From assembly GCA_019055375.1 (NCBI GenBank), contig JAHQIW010000956.1:55103-119102 (forward strand): 64,000 bases of DNA. The letters run 5' to 3'. Position numbers and translations under genes: made by a program. This DNA comes from Parelaphostrongylus tenuis (lineage: Eukaryota; Nematoda; Chromadorea; Rhabditida; Metastrongylidae). Of this stretch, positions 43,401 to 55,400 are shown piece by piece. Each line of letters begins with the position of its first letter. Within the stretch, counting starts at the first letter, position 1. Below the pieces are notes generated by a model, which saw nothing but the letters and a program-made list of their open reading frames with translations, was not told where the DNA came from and did not search any database.

Positions 43401-46400
43401 CCGGCACCGAACATCACTAACAATTTGGCCACAGCTCCCTAATCGACTAATAGTATGTAGCTATTTAATAAGGCTAATCAGCATTGCCATGCCGTTTTTT
43501 TTTTTTTTTCTTGGAGCATTTCTTTCTAACAGGTTGGGTGTGAGATCTCCACAGATCTTAAACGATATCTTAGAGAGTTGAAAAATGTAAAGCGACTCAA
43601 CGACTGTAATATAACGTTTCAGATATCAGAAACACTGAAACCAGTTCGAAATTTCTTCAGCGTCGGGCAGAAAGTGGAAGCAATTGATCAGAGGAGTTTT
43701 AATGGAAAGACATGTCCGGCCACTATAGCAGGTGTCACAAAAGTAAGTTGCTCTTTGTTGTAATATAGAACAAAAGATAAATAATTTGCACTGGATCGGA
43801 TGATTTCACTCAAGATAAGATTAATTGTTTGGGTTAATATTTCCTCAGAAGCAATTGCATCGTCATCTGAAAGTTTGAATAAGGATACGACATAAAGCGA
43901 AAAACTCAAAGAGAGGATTAGGATCCAGAAGAACTCTGATATAAACAATGGAAAAGATCTATCTATAGACATACAAGGTTTTTTCTAGCGTTTAGGTTAA
44001 ATTTTTCGTTAGCTTGAAACCCACTAAATGAAGCGAAATCGCTTAATCTCTTGAGAAGTTAACTTTGAGTCCCCTATTATCTCCTTCTTCCGATGCTGTA
44101 GTTGGTAGAGTACAGTTCCGATGACCTTATAAATGTATTAAATTCCGTGATAAAAATACCGGTACTTGCATGTCAGGCGACGATAAATGAAAAGCGAATC
44201 CCTTTCGCTGGACAAGAATTTTTCATAGGAGTGTTAGTGATTATTCGGAAGCATAAATCTCTGGCTAGGGCGCTACGTGGCCTGAATTTTCAAAACACTC
44301 TTTTATAACGTTGCAAAATCCGAAATAAAATTATGTTTCACAAGACGACGTGTTTTTTTAAATCTCGATCATATTTCGCTGGACAAAACTTTTTAAGACT
44401 GGTAGTACTCTTCCGATAGCACAAGTCTCAAAGAGCTCAAAAATGCGTTTGCTTTTCGGAAAACCTCTGTTGATAGCGCCGTAGGGGAAAGAAAAGATGT
44501 GCTTTACACTTCGCCTGTCAGAGCTCTTTCTCCAGACTGCTAGTAATTAATCGTTAACTTAGGTTTCAAAGATTCCAACGCTGTGCTTATTTTCTGGATA
44601 AGAGCGCTACGTACGGCTCTAGCCTAAAATTAAAGCTTTTGAACGATTACTAAGACTCCTACAAAAAATTTTTGTACAGCGAAAGGGATCGGTTTTTCAT
44701 TCATCGCCGTCTAACATATGAGTACCAAAATTTCTTAAAAAGCATGGAAGGGAACAAAGGAAATATCTGAGAAAGATTGAACAGATGCTTAGTTTTGAAA
44801 CCACCGGGGAATTCCCTTGATTTTGACTATTTATCCGCGCTAAATTGGCACATGTTTGTTCAAGAAATGCTACTTACTTCATAATCGAGCACAGTGATTG
44901 TTGCTATTTTGCATTACTGTAAGGTAATAAGAGGATTGAACGAGCTGTTGCATGGTCAAAACAACAAAACAACTGAAGCACGACTAAGTCACTTCAAACT
45001 GGAAATCAAAACTTACTGGGAGGAGGATTTCGTACAAGTCATATTTTCTTCAAGAAGCATTCAGGAGGGAAAGATCCTTGAAAAGAGTGGTGATAACACA
45101 GCACTTCGTGCTATCCACCAAACGTCTCCTCATCCCTGCTATAGAGAAGGGTTTAGTGTGCACTGGGTTCAGGGTTTGGTGGAGGGTTTAGTCGCGTGTG
45201 ACACTAACGAAGCGGGAGATACCGCTGAAAAATTCGTATGTCTTTGGCCAACCATCATCTGAAAGACTGAACATTGTCACAGACAAGTGAGATGTTTTGT
45301 AGACAGCCATGTACGTCACCCTGACGCTGAAAGACCGACCGAAGTGATGACTCCCATTGACTAATGTCCGCCCAACTTGTTAGTTTCGGTTGGTAGACAA
45401 GCTCAAGGCCATCGCAGGATAACAATAAAAAACTAGGAAGGATAAAGGGATCTCTCGGCGTCGATCTATCCCTGAGGGGATGCGCTACGGGTTAGTCTTT
45501 AAGCTTCGTCTCAGGTGACTGAATGCAATCTGATCTGTAGCTGACTCCGGTGGCATTTCGATGTGTCAAACCACTGCTGCTATCCTCCCATACAAGCCTG
45601 ATACCAATTCGCGAACCTTGGATGGACGGAAGGCTTGGTGAGCCCTGCACGGGCTTCGAACCATCGATTAGATGCGCTGCACGGAGCACCGCTAATCACT
45701 GCGCCAGACGTGCTCAGAATGTGAGGATAACGATAGCACATGGAAAAGTGCTCATGGAGGGGAAGTATAAGCGATATGAGTAGGTAGAGATATCGTACAC
45801 CATCCCTTATAAACTCTTCTTCAACAATAGCAAATTTCAGATAGTGTGATAGGATCAAGCCGTGTGCCCCGTTAGTCCTGAAAGGTCTCGAAGGCAGTCC
45901 TGGACTACTGTCATGAGAAAGTACTGCTCCAGTACTCCCCCCCCCAAACAGTAATTGTGGACGCTGGAAATACGAGATGTGGGGAAAAAAGGAAGTGAAA
46001 AAGTCATTGCTCAGTCAGCATTGAGGAATGCTCCTCGGGATAGCAGGCAGCTAAGTATTGATTGGATCTGCATTGCCCCAAGATGGAGAACTGTCGATCA
46101 GTACGACGTAGTATTGATTGAATCTCTTCTGCCTTTCGAGGATGGAAAACTATCGATTAGTATGAAGTGGTATCGATTTGATCTCCTCTGCCTTTCGAGG
46201 ATGGAAAAGTATTGATCAGTACAAAGTAGTATTGATCGAATTCCCTTCATTTTTTCGAGATCGTAAAGGCGACGAAGCTTGAGCTTTGTCTCTGATAAAG
46301 CAGGGTTTGTATCAATTTTGTTTTCTTCGGGCTAGCAAACCAATAAAACGGCTTAAGGGACGAAGAGAAGTGGTCTCTAGAAACCAGTCAATTGACCGTA

Positions 46401-49400
46401 TGTACAAAGAAGTGCGCACACTATCGCGAAACGATTTGAATTTACATATTCCCGCGTAGATCAAAACGCGTAGCGCGCGCGTTCAGATAGGCCTGGGGCG
46501 CATTTCTTTCCTATCTTGAAGTAACAGCTATCGTTTTCCTTGAGATATTCAGTCTTGAAAACTGGCATAGAGGTCGAATTTGGCAGCAGAGGAGGCTAAA
46601 CTTCTCAAACAAAACCTGTGGTTAAGCTATCTAGCACTTCAAGTGGTCTATCTACGCTATATTTTTATACTTCGCATTAATCGGCGAATGGGGAAAGAGT
46701 TCGAAGAGCTTCGTCTCTTCGCCGGTCACATTGGATTCTTATATTGATGATCAAGAAACGATATATCAGAAAAAATCTCAGTTTCCATTATCGTTTTTAT
46801 GTGAAAAATTAACCCTTACGGAACCGTGGACCCACGATCTCTGCACAGATTCAGAGGAGGTGGAGCAGACCGTCCAGCGTTGCCAGTCAGAGATGCAGAG
46901 GTCGTGGGTCCATGGTCCAGTAAGGCGTAGAGATCCTAAGGGTTCATTGATGATGAGTGGTGCCCTAGCAAAGAGAAACACATTTCAGTCACATATTCAA
47001 ATCCACTTCGATGGTTGGAACAGTGGTTACGATATCAAGGAGCCTTACTTTACTCGATTCCGTGATGCCGGTTGGATGGTCACAGAGGAACGGCGTCGAT
47101 ATCAGTCCACCAAAATCCGAAGCAAAAAACACAAGTATGTCAAAAGCACATACATCTGAAGAGCAAGCAAAAAATTCGCTCCTAGTAATTATAATTAGTT
47201 TTGTATTACCAAAAAATGCCGAGACTTCTCTAAAATTTCGGATCTCGGGTGGGCATCGAACCCGCGTCTCTCTCTTTCATAGGGCGCGTACTAACCACTA
47301 CACCACCGGGCTTCTGTTCTGCTATCACTGTTTCTGCGATACAAGGTTGCGGAGCCGTAAGCAGCCAACTGTGAACGGGGCTTGGTCTGGTAAGCACACG
47401 TCGGCATCGAACTCAAACTGACAGCCACTGGGTTATAAATAATCTACAGAAATTCTTGTGAATTGAATTCGTATTATTCTCAGTCAATTTGATCACTAGC
47501 AATTTTTGCGCAGCTGCACTACGTATGCGATTTGGGGCTAAGAAAAAATAGCTGGAAATGCCTTTTCTAACTTATCTAGGACAAACCAATCGCAGCTTTA
47601 GTGCTTCTCGCATTGAAAATTGGTACTGATGTAGTAGTCAATGCGGAATCTGTCCACTGTGATTCGGGGGGGCGCAGTGGCTGAGTGGTTGTGATGGTCG
47701 CCATGGCGCGCACGGGGCCGATCCTCATCTGTGAACACATTAGGCAGTCAACAACTGAGGCTCTGTGCGCCACAGCTAGGCTTCTATCGAGATTGCAAGG
47801 AGACTCGCTTAACCAGTATTCTACGACGTTCAAGGAGAAGACGACAAAAATGAATGGTTCTTTCTGCTTATGAGGGGGGCAAATGAAAAAACCGACCTGA
47901 ATTGCTGGAGGAGAAGTTTTCTTAGGAGCGTTAGTAATCATTCGAAAGCTGAGACTTCAGGCTACAGCTCAACTTTGCCGTTTTCCGAAAAAGCCTTTTT
48001 TGGCGTTGCTATAGAAAATTTCTTGCGTTGTAGACGTGTGCATTTGAATTCGACTTATTTCACCTGCTGTGTTTCAGAAAAACGGTCTTTTCGGGATATA
48101 AACATAGCGTTGGAATCTAAAACTATTACGCTCTCATTTCGAGTGTTTTGTTAAGACCACGCCCAGATTTCAATAGATCCTTTCATTATAATTTGAGCCA
48201 ACTTGTCATGTGGTCTGGTAAGGGCTCTTGTACAGCCCGTTAGACGTGCTTTCGTCCTTACAGACTCGTCAGTCGGGCAGAACTCGTCGTCTTTCGATCT
48301 TTTTACAGTCAGTTCTCTCGGACACCATACTCTCCCTACAAAGAGTTATCGAAGACGAACGTTTTACACTTTATGTCAAGTGAAATTTTCACCTAACTTA
48401 GAATGTTGTACACTCGATTGCTCTTTGGCTGCTTTTTTAAATCATACCACACCTTTATTTCGAGTGTTCTGGGCGTTCATCTTCGTTAACTCTCTGTAGG
48501 GAGAGTAGGGCTCCCGAGAGAACCGACTATAAGAAGATCGAAAGACGACGGGTTCTGCCCGGCTGACGAGTCTGTAAGGACGAAACACGTGTATCGGGCT
48601 GTACAAGAGACCTTACCAGACCACATGACAAGTTGGCTCAAATAATAATGAAAGTATCTATTACGCTTTCGTATGGTAATTAACAATCCAAAGAAAGAGC
48701 TCTGTTTGACGAGAAATACGCGCGTCTGAGACATAGATTTGTGCGGATTTTACAGCGTTATCAAAGGGTCTTTCCGAAAACGAGAGACGTGGGGATGTAG
48801 CCAGATATCTAAGCTTTCCAATAGTTACTAGAACTCCTATGAAAACTTCTTCTCCAGCGAATGAAGTCCGTTTTTCATTTGCCTCTTCATATCAGAAGAT
48901 ACCAACGAATTGAATGCCAGAAGTGCTAGGATTCGCACAGTGGAAGAAAAAAAAACACTGTGAAGATGATCAAATAAAGTAGTAAAAAAGTGGTAATCAG
49001 TAACCAGCTTTGGAGCAATGGACTAAGAGACAAAAAAAGCTCTTAGAACTCAGCGTTGATTCCGTTTCTGAATATGTACTCTACTGACATTTTATTTTTG
49101 ATCATTCGAAATGCTTCTTAATTAATCGCCTTTAGCGGTGGTATGATGCTCTGAATATGCCTAATGATGATAAATGGTATTGCAAAAGTTTACGTCAGCC
49201 GGGGTTCGAACCCAGATCTCTTTCGGGGAGCGTATGCTAACCGTTGCACCACCGACGCTCGTCTTGCACAGCACTCTTTCTACGCTACAATGCGTTATCT
49301 GTCAACAGTCAAAGAGTGAGATTTGGGTTCAAATCCCGGCTGACGTAAACGTTTTTGCACAGCACTCTAGATATTGGGTATGTTGAATTGATTAGGTTTC

Positions 49401-52400
49401 ACTCCCGATTTCTAGGGTATTTACTGCCTTTTTCGCAGTCCTATGATGTTTCATATAGACCTAAGAGAATTGAGTTGTTATCAAAAACACGACCTCAGAC
49501 GGGAGTCGCACCCGCGTTTCATCCACGCCGGGGACGGGTTCGACTCCCCGCTGAGGTCGTATTTTTGTTCATCACTCAAATCCCTGAGGCATATATGATT
49601 AGGTTTCAATTTTAAGGGCGAAATGTTCTCATCAAACTGCTCATTTTCACAAAATTCTTGCTCAGTTGTAGAAAGAACTCCACTATCTTCCAATACTTAT
49701 TCTTCACGAAGCCCTGATTCATGTTAGATATGAGTGATATCGCTGCCATGTGCAGTATCACGTAATTTATTCACTATTCTATGATCCCCTAACAGCTTTG
49801 ATCCCTTATATCGAAAAAGAGTGGTGGCAGAAAAAGTGGCCTCAGTGGTGTAGTGGTAGCAGACGCCCCTGATTTAGGTGAAACACGGGTTCAAATCCCG
49901 CCTGAGGTCAGGAGTCTCACGCATCATTCAGCGCTTTTGGACATCCTATGGCCACTTGTCATTTGATAAGTTGCACAAGAAGCGCTTCTTAGGCTTAAGC
50001 TTCGGCTTAAGCTTAGGCTTAGGCTTAGGCTTAGGTTTAGGGCTTCAGCCCATGACTACCTCGCGTTGCTTCACTATACTAATATTCATCAAAGTTCTTC
50101 AACACAAACTGAATAAATCGCGATGTTCTAACCCTTTCGGGACCTCGGATCCACCTCCTCTGCATCTCTGAGCCCCCGCGTGGTAACACTCTACAATCTG
50201 CTCCACCTCCTCCGCATCTCTAACCACTAGCGTGGTGACGTCGGGCGGCTCTTCGTGCTGCCGTCCATCGGATCAGGAATTACTGCCTGTATCACTCCTC
50301 TGTCTGCCGCTTGGCGCAGTGGCACGAGGAGCGCAGTCTGCAGTGACGAGTGTTTTCCGCCCATCGAGAAGAACGTGCTGGTTCGATGCCCTACCGCGGC
50401 GCTTCGCTGTGTTTTCTTTTTTGGTGTTGTCTTTTCGATGTCGATTAGTATTGAAGGTTCTACGAGAACGCCGTAGTTGTCTAGCATTTTGAAAAAAAAG
50501 CATAGACGTCGTGGTGGGGGATCGAACCATCTACCCTCTTCCTGGTGAACGAGAAGCACTCACCGCGTGCCATTGTGCCAAGTGGCCGGCTCTATGTTTC
50601 GATGCTCGGCCTATGGGAGCGAAGATGGAGCCATTTCGTCCTGTAAAGTCCGCTTTTTCCGAATTAATCTTTCTTCTTACCACCCCCCCCCCCCGCATCC
50701 CAGATTCAAACAATAGAGCGGCTGTTGGAACAGAGCAGTTCGCGCGCGCGCCATCGCTAATCGCGCGGTTCACATTTGAATAGTCGCGCCGCTCACATTG
50801 TCGCGAGCTCCAATGAAAGGTCATCGCCCGTCTATGCGTAGGTCATCGGGTCCACAAACGTGTCGCGGGACCAGGTAGATCAACGTCGTTAAGCTTATCG
50901 AATCGATAAAGCTCTAGGCGATTTTTGTCCTCCTGAACATTCGCTTTCAGATCGACCAGCATCGATGAATGTCTCGAAGCAGCCATCGTCAAGTCAAAAG
51001 CACAGCAAGCACCGATCGACGGCGGCGACGACCAAATCGACGCCACCGACGTCATTCGCTGGCAGCTCTGGGGCCAGCAGTCGATCGTCCTCCTCATCGA
51101 CGTCAAAAGTCGTTCAGCGCCTCTCCGACATGGGAGCGAATCCTCTCGAAGGTCCACGAGCACGCAGTAATCGATCATCAACAAGTAAGTTGCGATCAAT
51201 CGATCGATCGATCGATAATGATCTGGAGATGTCTCCTCGATTATCGATCGTTTTCTCTCGTTTTCTTTTTTTTTCTTTTTTCTCGGCTTTGGCGTTCGCA
51301 TCATTCAACTCTACGACGCGATTACAGACAAAGTAGTATTGATCTGTTCAAATCATTTGATTCGGTGGCAATCGAGTTTATTTCAAATCAATCAATCGAT
51401 TTGCTTAATTGCTAAAAAAATCAATAGCTTTTGGTAATAGGAGAGCCATGTGATCTACCGAAACTTCGAGCTGGTACTTTTTTGTTTTTGAGTCTGTTTA
51501 CTTCCAAAGAGAATTGGGTTTATGAGCCTGCCTAAGCCTTAGAGGCTCTAGAGGTCCTCTCTATCCCTCTAGGGCGGCAGCATAATCGATATCGCTATCG
51601 CCAATGGCGTGCGACTTTTGTTATATTTTTCTTTATTTTGAGAAATACTCAAAATCCTTGTGCTACTCCGATAGATCATGATTTTCTCTACAAGTTTGTA
51701 TAATTTTTGTGCATATAGAATTCCTATGTGGAAAGAAAACTTTGAATGTAAATCCTAATAGTATTTTCGATCTCACAGTCCTCTATGAAAACCTTTCGGA
51801 GATCCAATGTAAGCTTTGAATTCGTCGAGATTGGGGCTATCGAATGAGCTCAGTGTAGTTCAATAAAAAACGATCCACAAACTCTATCTAAGCAAATAAG
51901 TCAAACTGAGTGTGAAACGTAATCTTATTTCCACTCCTACAGCGTACTAAGAGGTCTTTTTGAAAACTAGACAAAGGATCAAGATCTCTGAGATTTAAGC
52001 TTTGGAATGATCATTCAAATTATAGATAGAAAGCCTTATTCAACGAAAAGAGACCAGTGAAATTTTGAGGATCAAAATGACCCTCATCGTCCGCAGAGGA
52101 TTGACATACGCTGCTGTATCGTTATCTACTCTGTCTTTGAAAATATACACATACATAAAATAGAATAAGCTTTCGGCGTTGATCAATCCCTGAGGGATGC
52201 GCCATGCATTCGACTTCAATTTTTAACTTCGTTTGAGGTGATTGAATGCATATCTGGCCACTACAATGACTCGCGATGGCCTTTCGCTGAACCGAGTCAG
52301 TACTGCTTATCCTCCCAGACAAGTCTGAGACCTGTCTGATACCAATTTACCGACCCCGGAGGGATGGATGGCTTGGTGAGCCATGAGCGCGAGATCGAAC

Positions 52401-55400
52401 CACTGACCTCGTGTGCGAGGCAGAGCACCTCTAACCACTGTGCCACATGCGCCCTATATATAGCATATCTGGCCACTACAATGACTCGCGGTGGCCTCTC
52501 GCTGAACCGAGTCAGTGCTGCTTATACTCCCAGACAAGTCTGAGACCTGTCTGGTACCAATTTACCGACACCGGAGGGATGGATGGCTTGGTGAGCCATG
52601 AGCGCGAGATCGAACCATTGACCTCGTGTGCGACGCAGGGCACCTCTAACCACTGCGCCACATGAGCTCATAATATATATATATATATATATATATATAC
52701 GGATGTATGTATGCATATATGTAGATATATACATACCGTGGCCTATTGTCGTCAACACACTGGCTCAGCTCTTCACTGTTACCTTTGAAATTCAGATTCC
52801 CATTCAATGAAAAGCCAGCAAGGTTCTGTTGTTCAGAAAGGGAGACCTTTAAGAAATCGGCAACTATCGCCCGATCTACTTGCTCACTGCCGTCTGTAAA
52901 CTCCATACTCGAGTTATCTTTAACAGGCTTTACAGAACACTGGACGAAGATTAGCCATGTGAACAAGCAGGGTTTCGAAAAGGATTTTGTGCTATAGACT
53001 ACATCCACACGATCACAAAACTCATTGCAGTTTTAGGAGAGGACAAGAGACTGCTCTGTCTGACTTTCATCGATTCGAAATAGGCCTTTGATTCAGTGGA
53101 AACAGAAGCGGTCATAGAGGCTTTGGACGCCCATGGCGTCCCCAGTCGGTACATAAGAGCTTTCGGAAGCTGTGTAAAGATTTTATAATAGAAATTTCGC
53201 CATTTTATAGCGATACTACTATCGACGTAGGAAGAGGGTTTGACATGACGATATAAGCTCGCCAAAAATTATTCGCTGCCACCCTCCAAAACGGCTTGCG
53301 AGCATTAGAAATAGGACGATTTGGGAGCGGAAATCGACAGTCGACAATTAATCAATCTTCTTTTCGCTGGTGGCATCGTCTTTATAAACCAGGGCATCAG
53401 CCAGGGTAACGAATGTTGAGCGATTTCGGCAACGCCTGTGGAGAGATCGGTCTCTGTCTAAATCGAACAAAACAGTGTTTATCAGGAACGGATTGGTTTC
53501 GTGTACTCCATTTACGCACAGCGGGATTAGATTTCTGAATATTTCACTTACCTATATACATATGTACAATATGCTTCAAATCGTTTGTCGTCTCATTGTG
53601 GCTGGGAGATGTTCCTGAGTGTCCGACTGCTAAGTAAAACGGGGGACTACAACAGCAGGGTTATCTAAACTGACTGAGAAGGCCGACGGTTCTACTAGGA
53701 AAGCCCAGTTAAGAATCGTACCATGAATGACCGCCGTCTTGGTATCTTCTAGTCCTAAGATGATTGGTAATCTCCCTCTGATCTACAAGGGGTCGGCGAA
53801 TGCTCTAGTGGTGACGACCAACTTGAAGAAGTCTTAAATAGGCATACATAGATAGTCCAGAAACAGCCAAACCGGCACAGATTATCTGTGCTGGAGCTCG
53901 CACTATCACTGGAGACGTGTCCGTCCATGTATCCAACCAAGTATATTCTGGTACTTTGTCTAGTACTCCATGCAAATTCAGTTTCTAATCATTTGACCTT
54001 CGTCTTTGTTAGAAATACTGATATGCTTACTGAAGGTCGTTGTGCTGGAAACTGCTCTGATTTTTCAATCACTAAGTGACTGATTGTCTCAATTATCCTC
54101 AACTTTTCTTTGGAGAAAACTTCTCTTCTCGATAATAGTTATTATCGTTTTCTAAGTGAGGTTTTCCTTTCAGAACGCCCATCAGCAAAAAAACGGTACG
54201 CCAACACCGCCACCGAAGAAGAGCGTAGAACCGAGTCCGACACGGAGTAGTACATCATCGGTAGAAGCTCCACAGCAGCAGTTCGTGAAAATCAATCCTC
54301 AGGTAGTGTTTAGTGATTTCATACTACCTTAACCGGTTGACTTCCGTGGGCCCACACTTACGGAAATGCCAGCGTGGGCCCGCGGAAGTCAACCGATTAA
54401 ATCACAATGATCATTTCACCTTATTTCATACGTATCAGGTGATCTTTTTTGTTACTGAGCCGATCTCAGTACATCTAGCACCCAATTCGTTTTTTTGTCT
54501 TCTTTATGAACTTCGTAAAAAACTGGTTGAGCACATCTTGCAATATCGAGCACAGCCAAGCTGGAGCGTTCCTAATCAACTGTCGGAGGGTGTTGGGCGT
54601 TGGGTGGGGGATCAGCCTCGCGTCAAATATCACTAGCTACTCGGTCATCGCTTTTCTCCTCTCCCCCAGCTAACGTCAGGAATGCAAATAATTGGAACAA
54701 AATTCGCGACCAATAATTTTTTGTTTGAATCCCGCACTTGAACACACTCTAACCCTTTGGGTACGACGTGGGTCGTTCTCAGTCCATGAATATTTGGAGG
54801 ACTTTTCATTGGACTAAGATTTTTTGTTAACTAGACCTTCATCAGTCATTCGATAGCTTGAATGATGGCGATTCCAGTAATGTGCTTGGTTTGCTGGAAG
54901 GCCTTTATAGTGCATTGTAGCAGCGATGGGAAAAGATGTTTGCTCGGATATGGCTATGGATGGATTTTCGCTCACTATTTAGTACTTAAACTACAGCTCA
55001 AATCGCGCTAATTTTCGTAATATCTTCGGTTTCAAGATAGGTCTTCAGATAGCCATGTAAGAGCGAAAAGAAGACCACGTTTTACTCTCAAAGTTTTCTT
55101 TCCACCTAACTTTTCAGGGACCATATGTTAAGTTTCTTGCTAAGCCGCACGACCTCAAATCGCACTCATTTGCTCCAGTAGCGGCATCGCGTCTCGTAGG
55201 AAAGCAGGCGCTGACAGCCAGACATGCAGATGCTTCGCGCTCATGACTGCCGTGCAAGCGACAGCGCGCCGTCGCCTGCCCATCAACGGTGGTCGTCAGA
55301 GGGATAAGAGACGTCACGTGTATCATTGTCTCATTGATCGTCAAGTGACTAAAGCGCGCACCAGCAACACTTCCAATTTTCCTATCGCGTTCAAGAGTAG

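Larger units (their letters stand above)
43623..47134 (+). other. SCM-like gene: exons 6-7, MBT repeat 2
   Basis: Exon 6 (43623-43742) encodes NFFSVGQKVEAIDQRSFNGK and TCPATIAGVTK. Exon 7 (46989-47134) continues SHIQIHFDGWNSGYD, then FRDAGW and a basic tail (RSKKHK). FDGW and CPATI are hallmarks of SCM-family second MBT repeats. The usual YWC.FDS after the FDGW loop is replaced by IKEPYFTRFRD, so one wall of the pocket is altered. Exon 7 ends at CACAA/gtatgt in phase 2. Confidence 0.85.
47870..48905. repeat. FB foldback element split by a nested PLE palindrome
   Basis: Left arm 47876-48145 and right arm 48655-48900 are inverted copies (GAAGTTTTCTTAGGAGCGTTAGTAATCATTCGAAAGC against GCTTTCCAATAGTTACTAGAACTCCTATGAAAACTTC). 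A second palindrome (48150-48660) sits at the centre. CTATTACGCTYTC occurs on both sides of it (near 48122 and 48658), a likely target duplication. Confidence 0.7.
49603..51184 (+). other. SCM-like gene: Ser/Thr/Pro-rich exons 8 and 9
   Basis: Exon 8 (49617-49722, alternative start 49603) encodes SSNCSFSQNSCSVVERTPLS and SRSPDS and ends in phase 1 at a GTTAG donor. Exon 9 (50951-51184) completes the codon, giving Y, then about 77 residues rich in Ser, Thr and Lys (SSSQKHSKHRST, GASSRSSSSSTSK, RARSNRSS), and ends in phase 1 at GTAAGT. Such a disordered linker follows the MBT repeats in SCM proteins. The junction with exon 7 does not keep phase, so a small exon is probably missing between them. 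Confidence 0.6.

Noticed and set aside
44894..45262. 122-codon open frame as a protein gene
   Set aside because: Its second half matches the right arm of the foldback element at 1201-1488.
46731..47159. 142-codon plus frame as one continuous gene
   Set aside because: Only its second half (46989-47134) is coding, as MBT exon 7; the first half crosses a P-family palindrome.
47215..47310. tRNA gene on the minus strand
   Set aside because: D and T arms are tRNA-like but no proper anticodon arm exists, so it is treated as a SINE head.
49836..49915. A functional tRNA gene (good T arm and acceptor pairing)
   Set aside because: The anticodon stem does not form, and the sequence is one of many SINE1 heads. 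I found no convincing functional tRNA in the window.
50843..51304. 153-codon minus-strand open frame
   Set aside because: Antisense to the Ser-rich exon 9 of the SCM-like gene, whose frame has proper splice borders.
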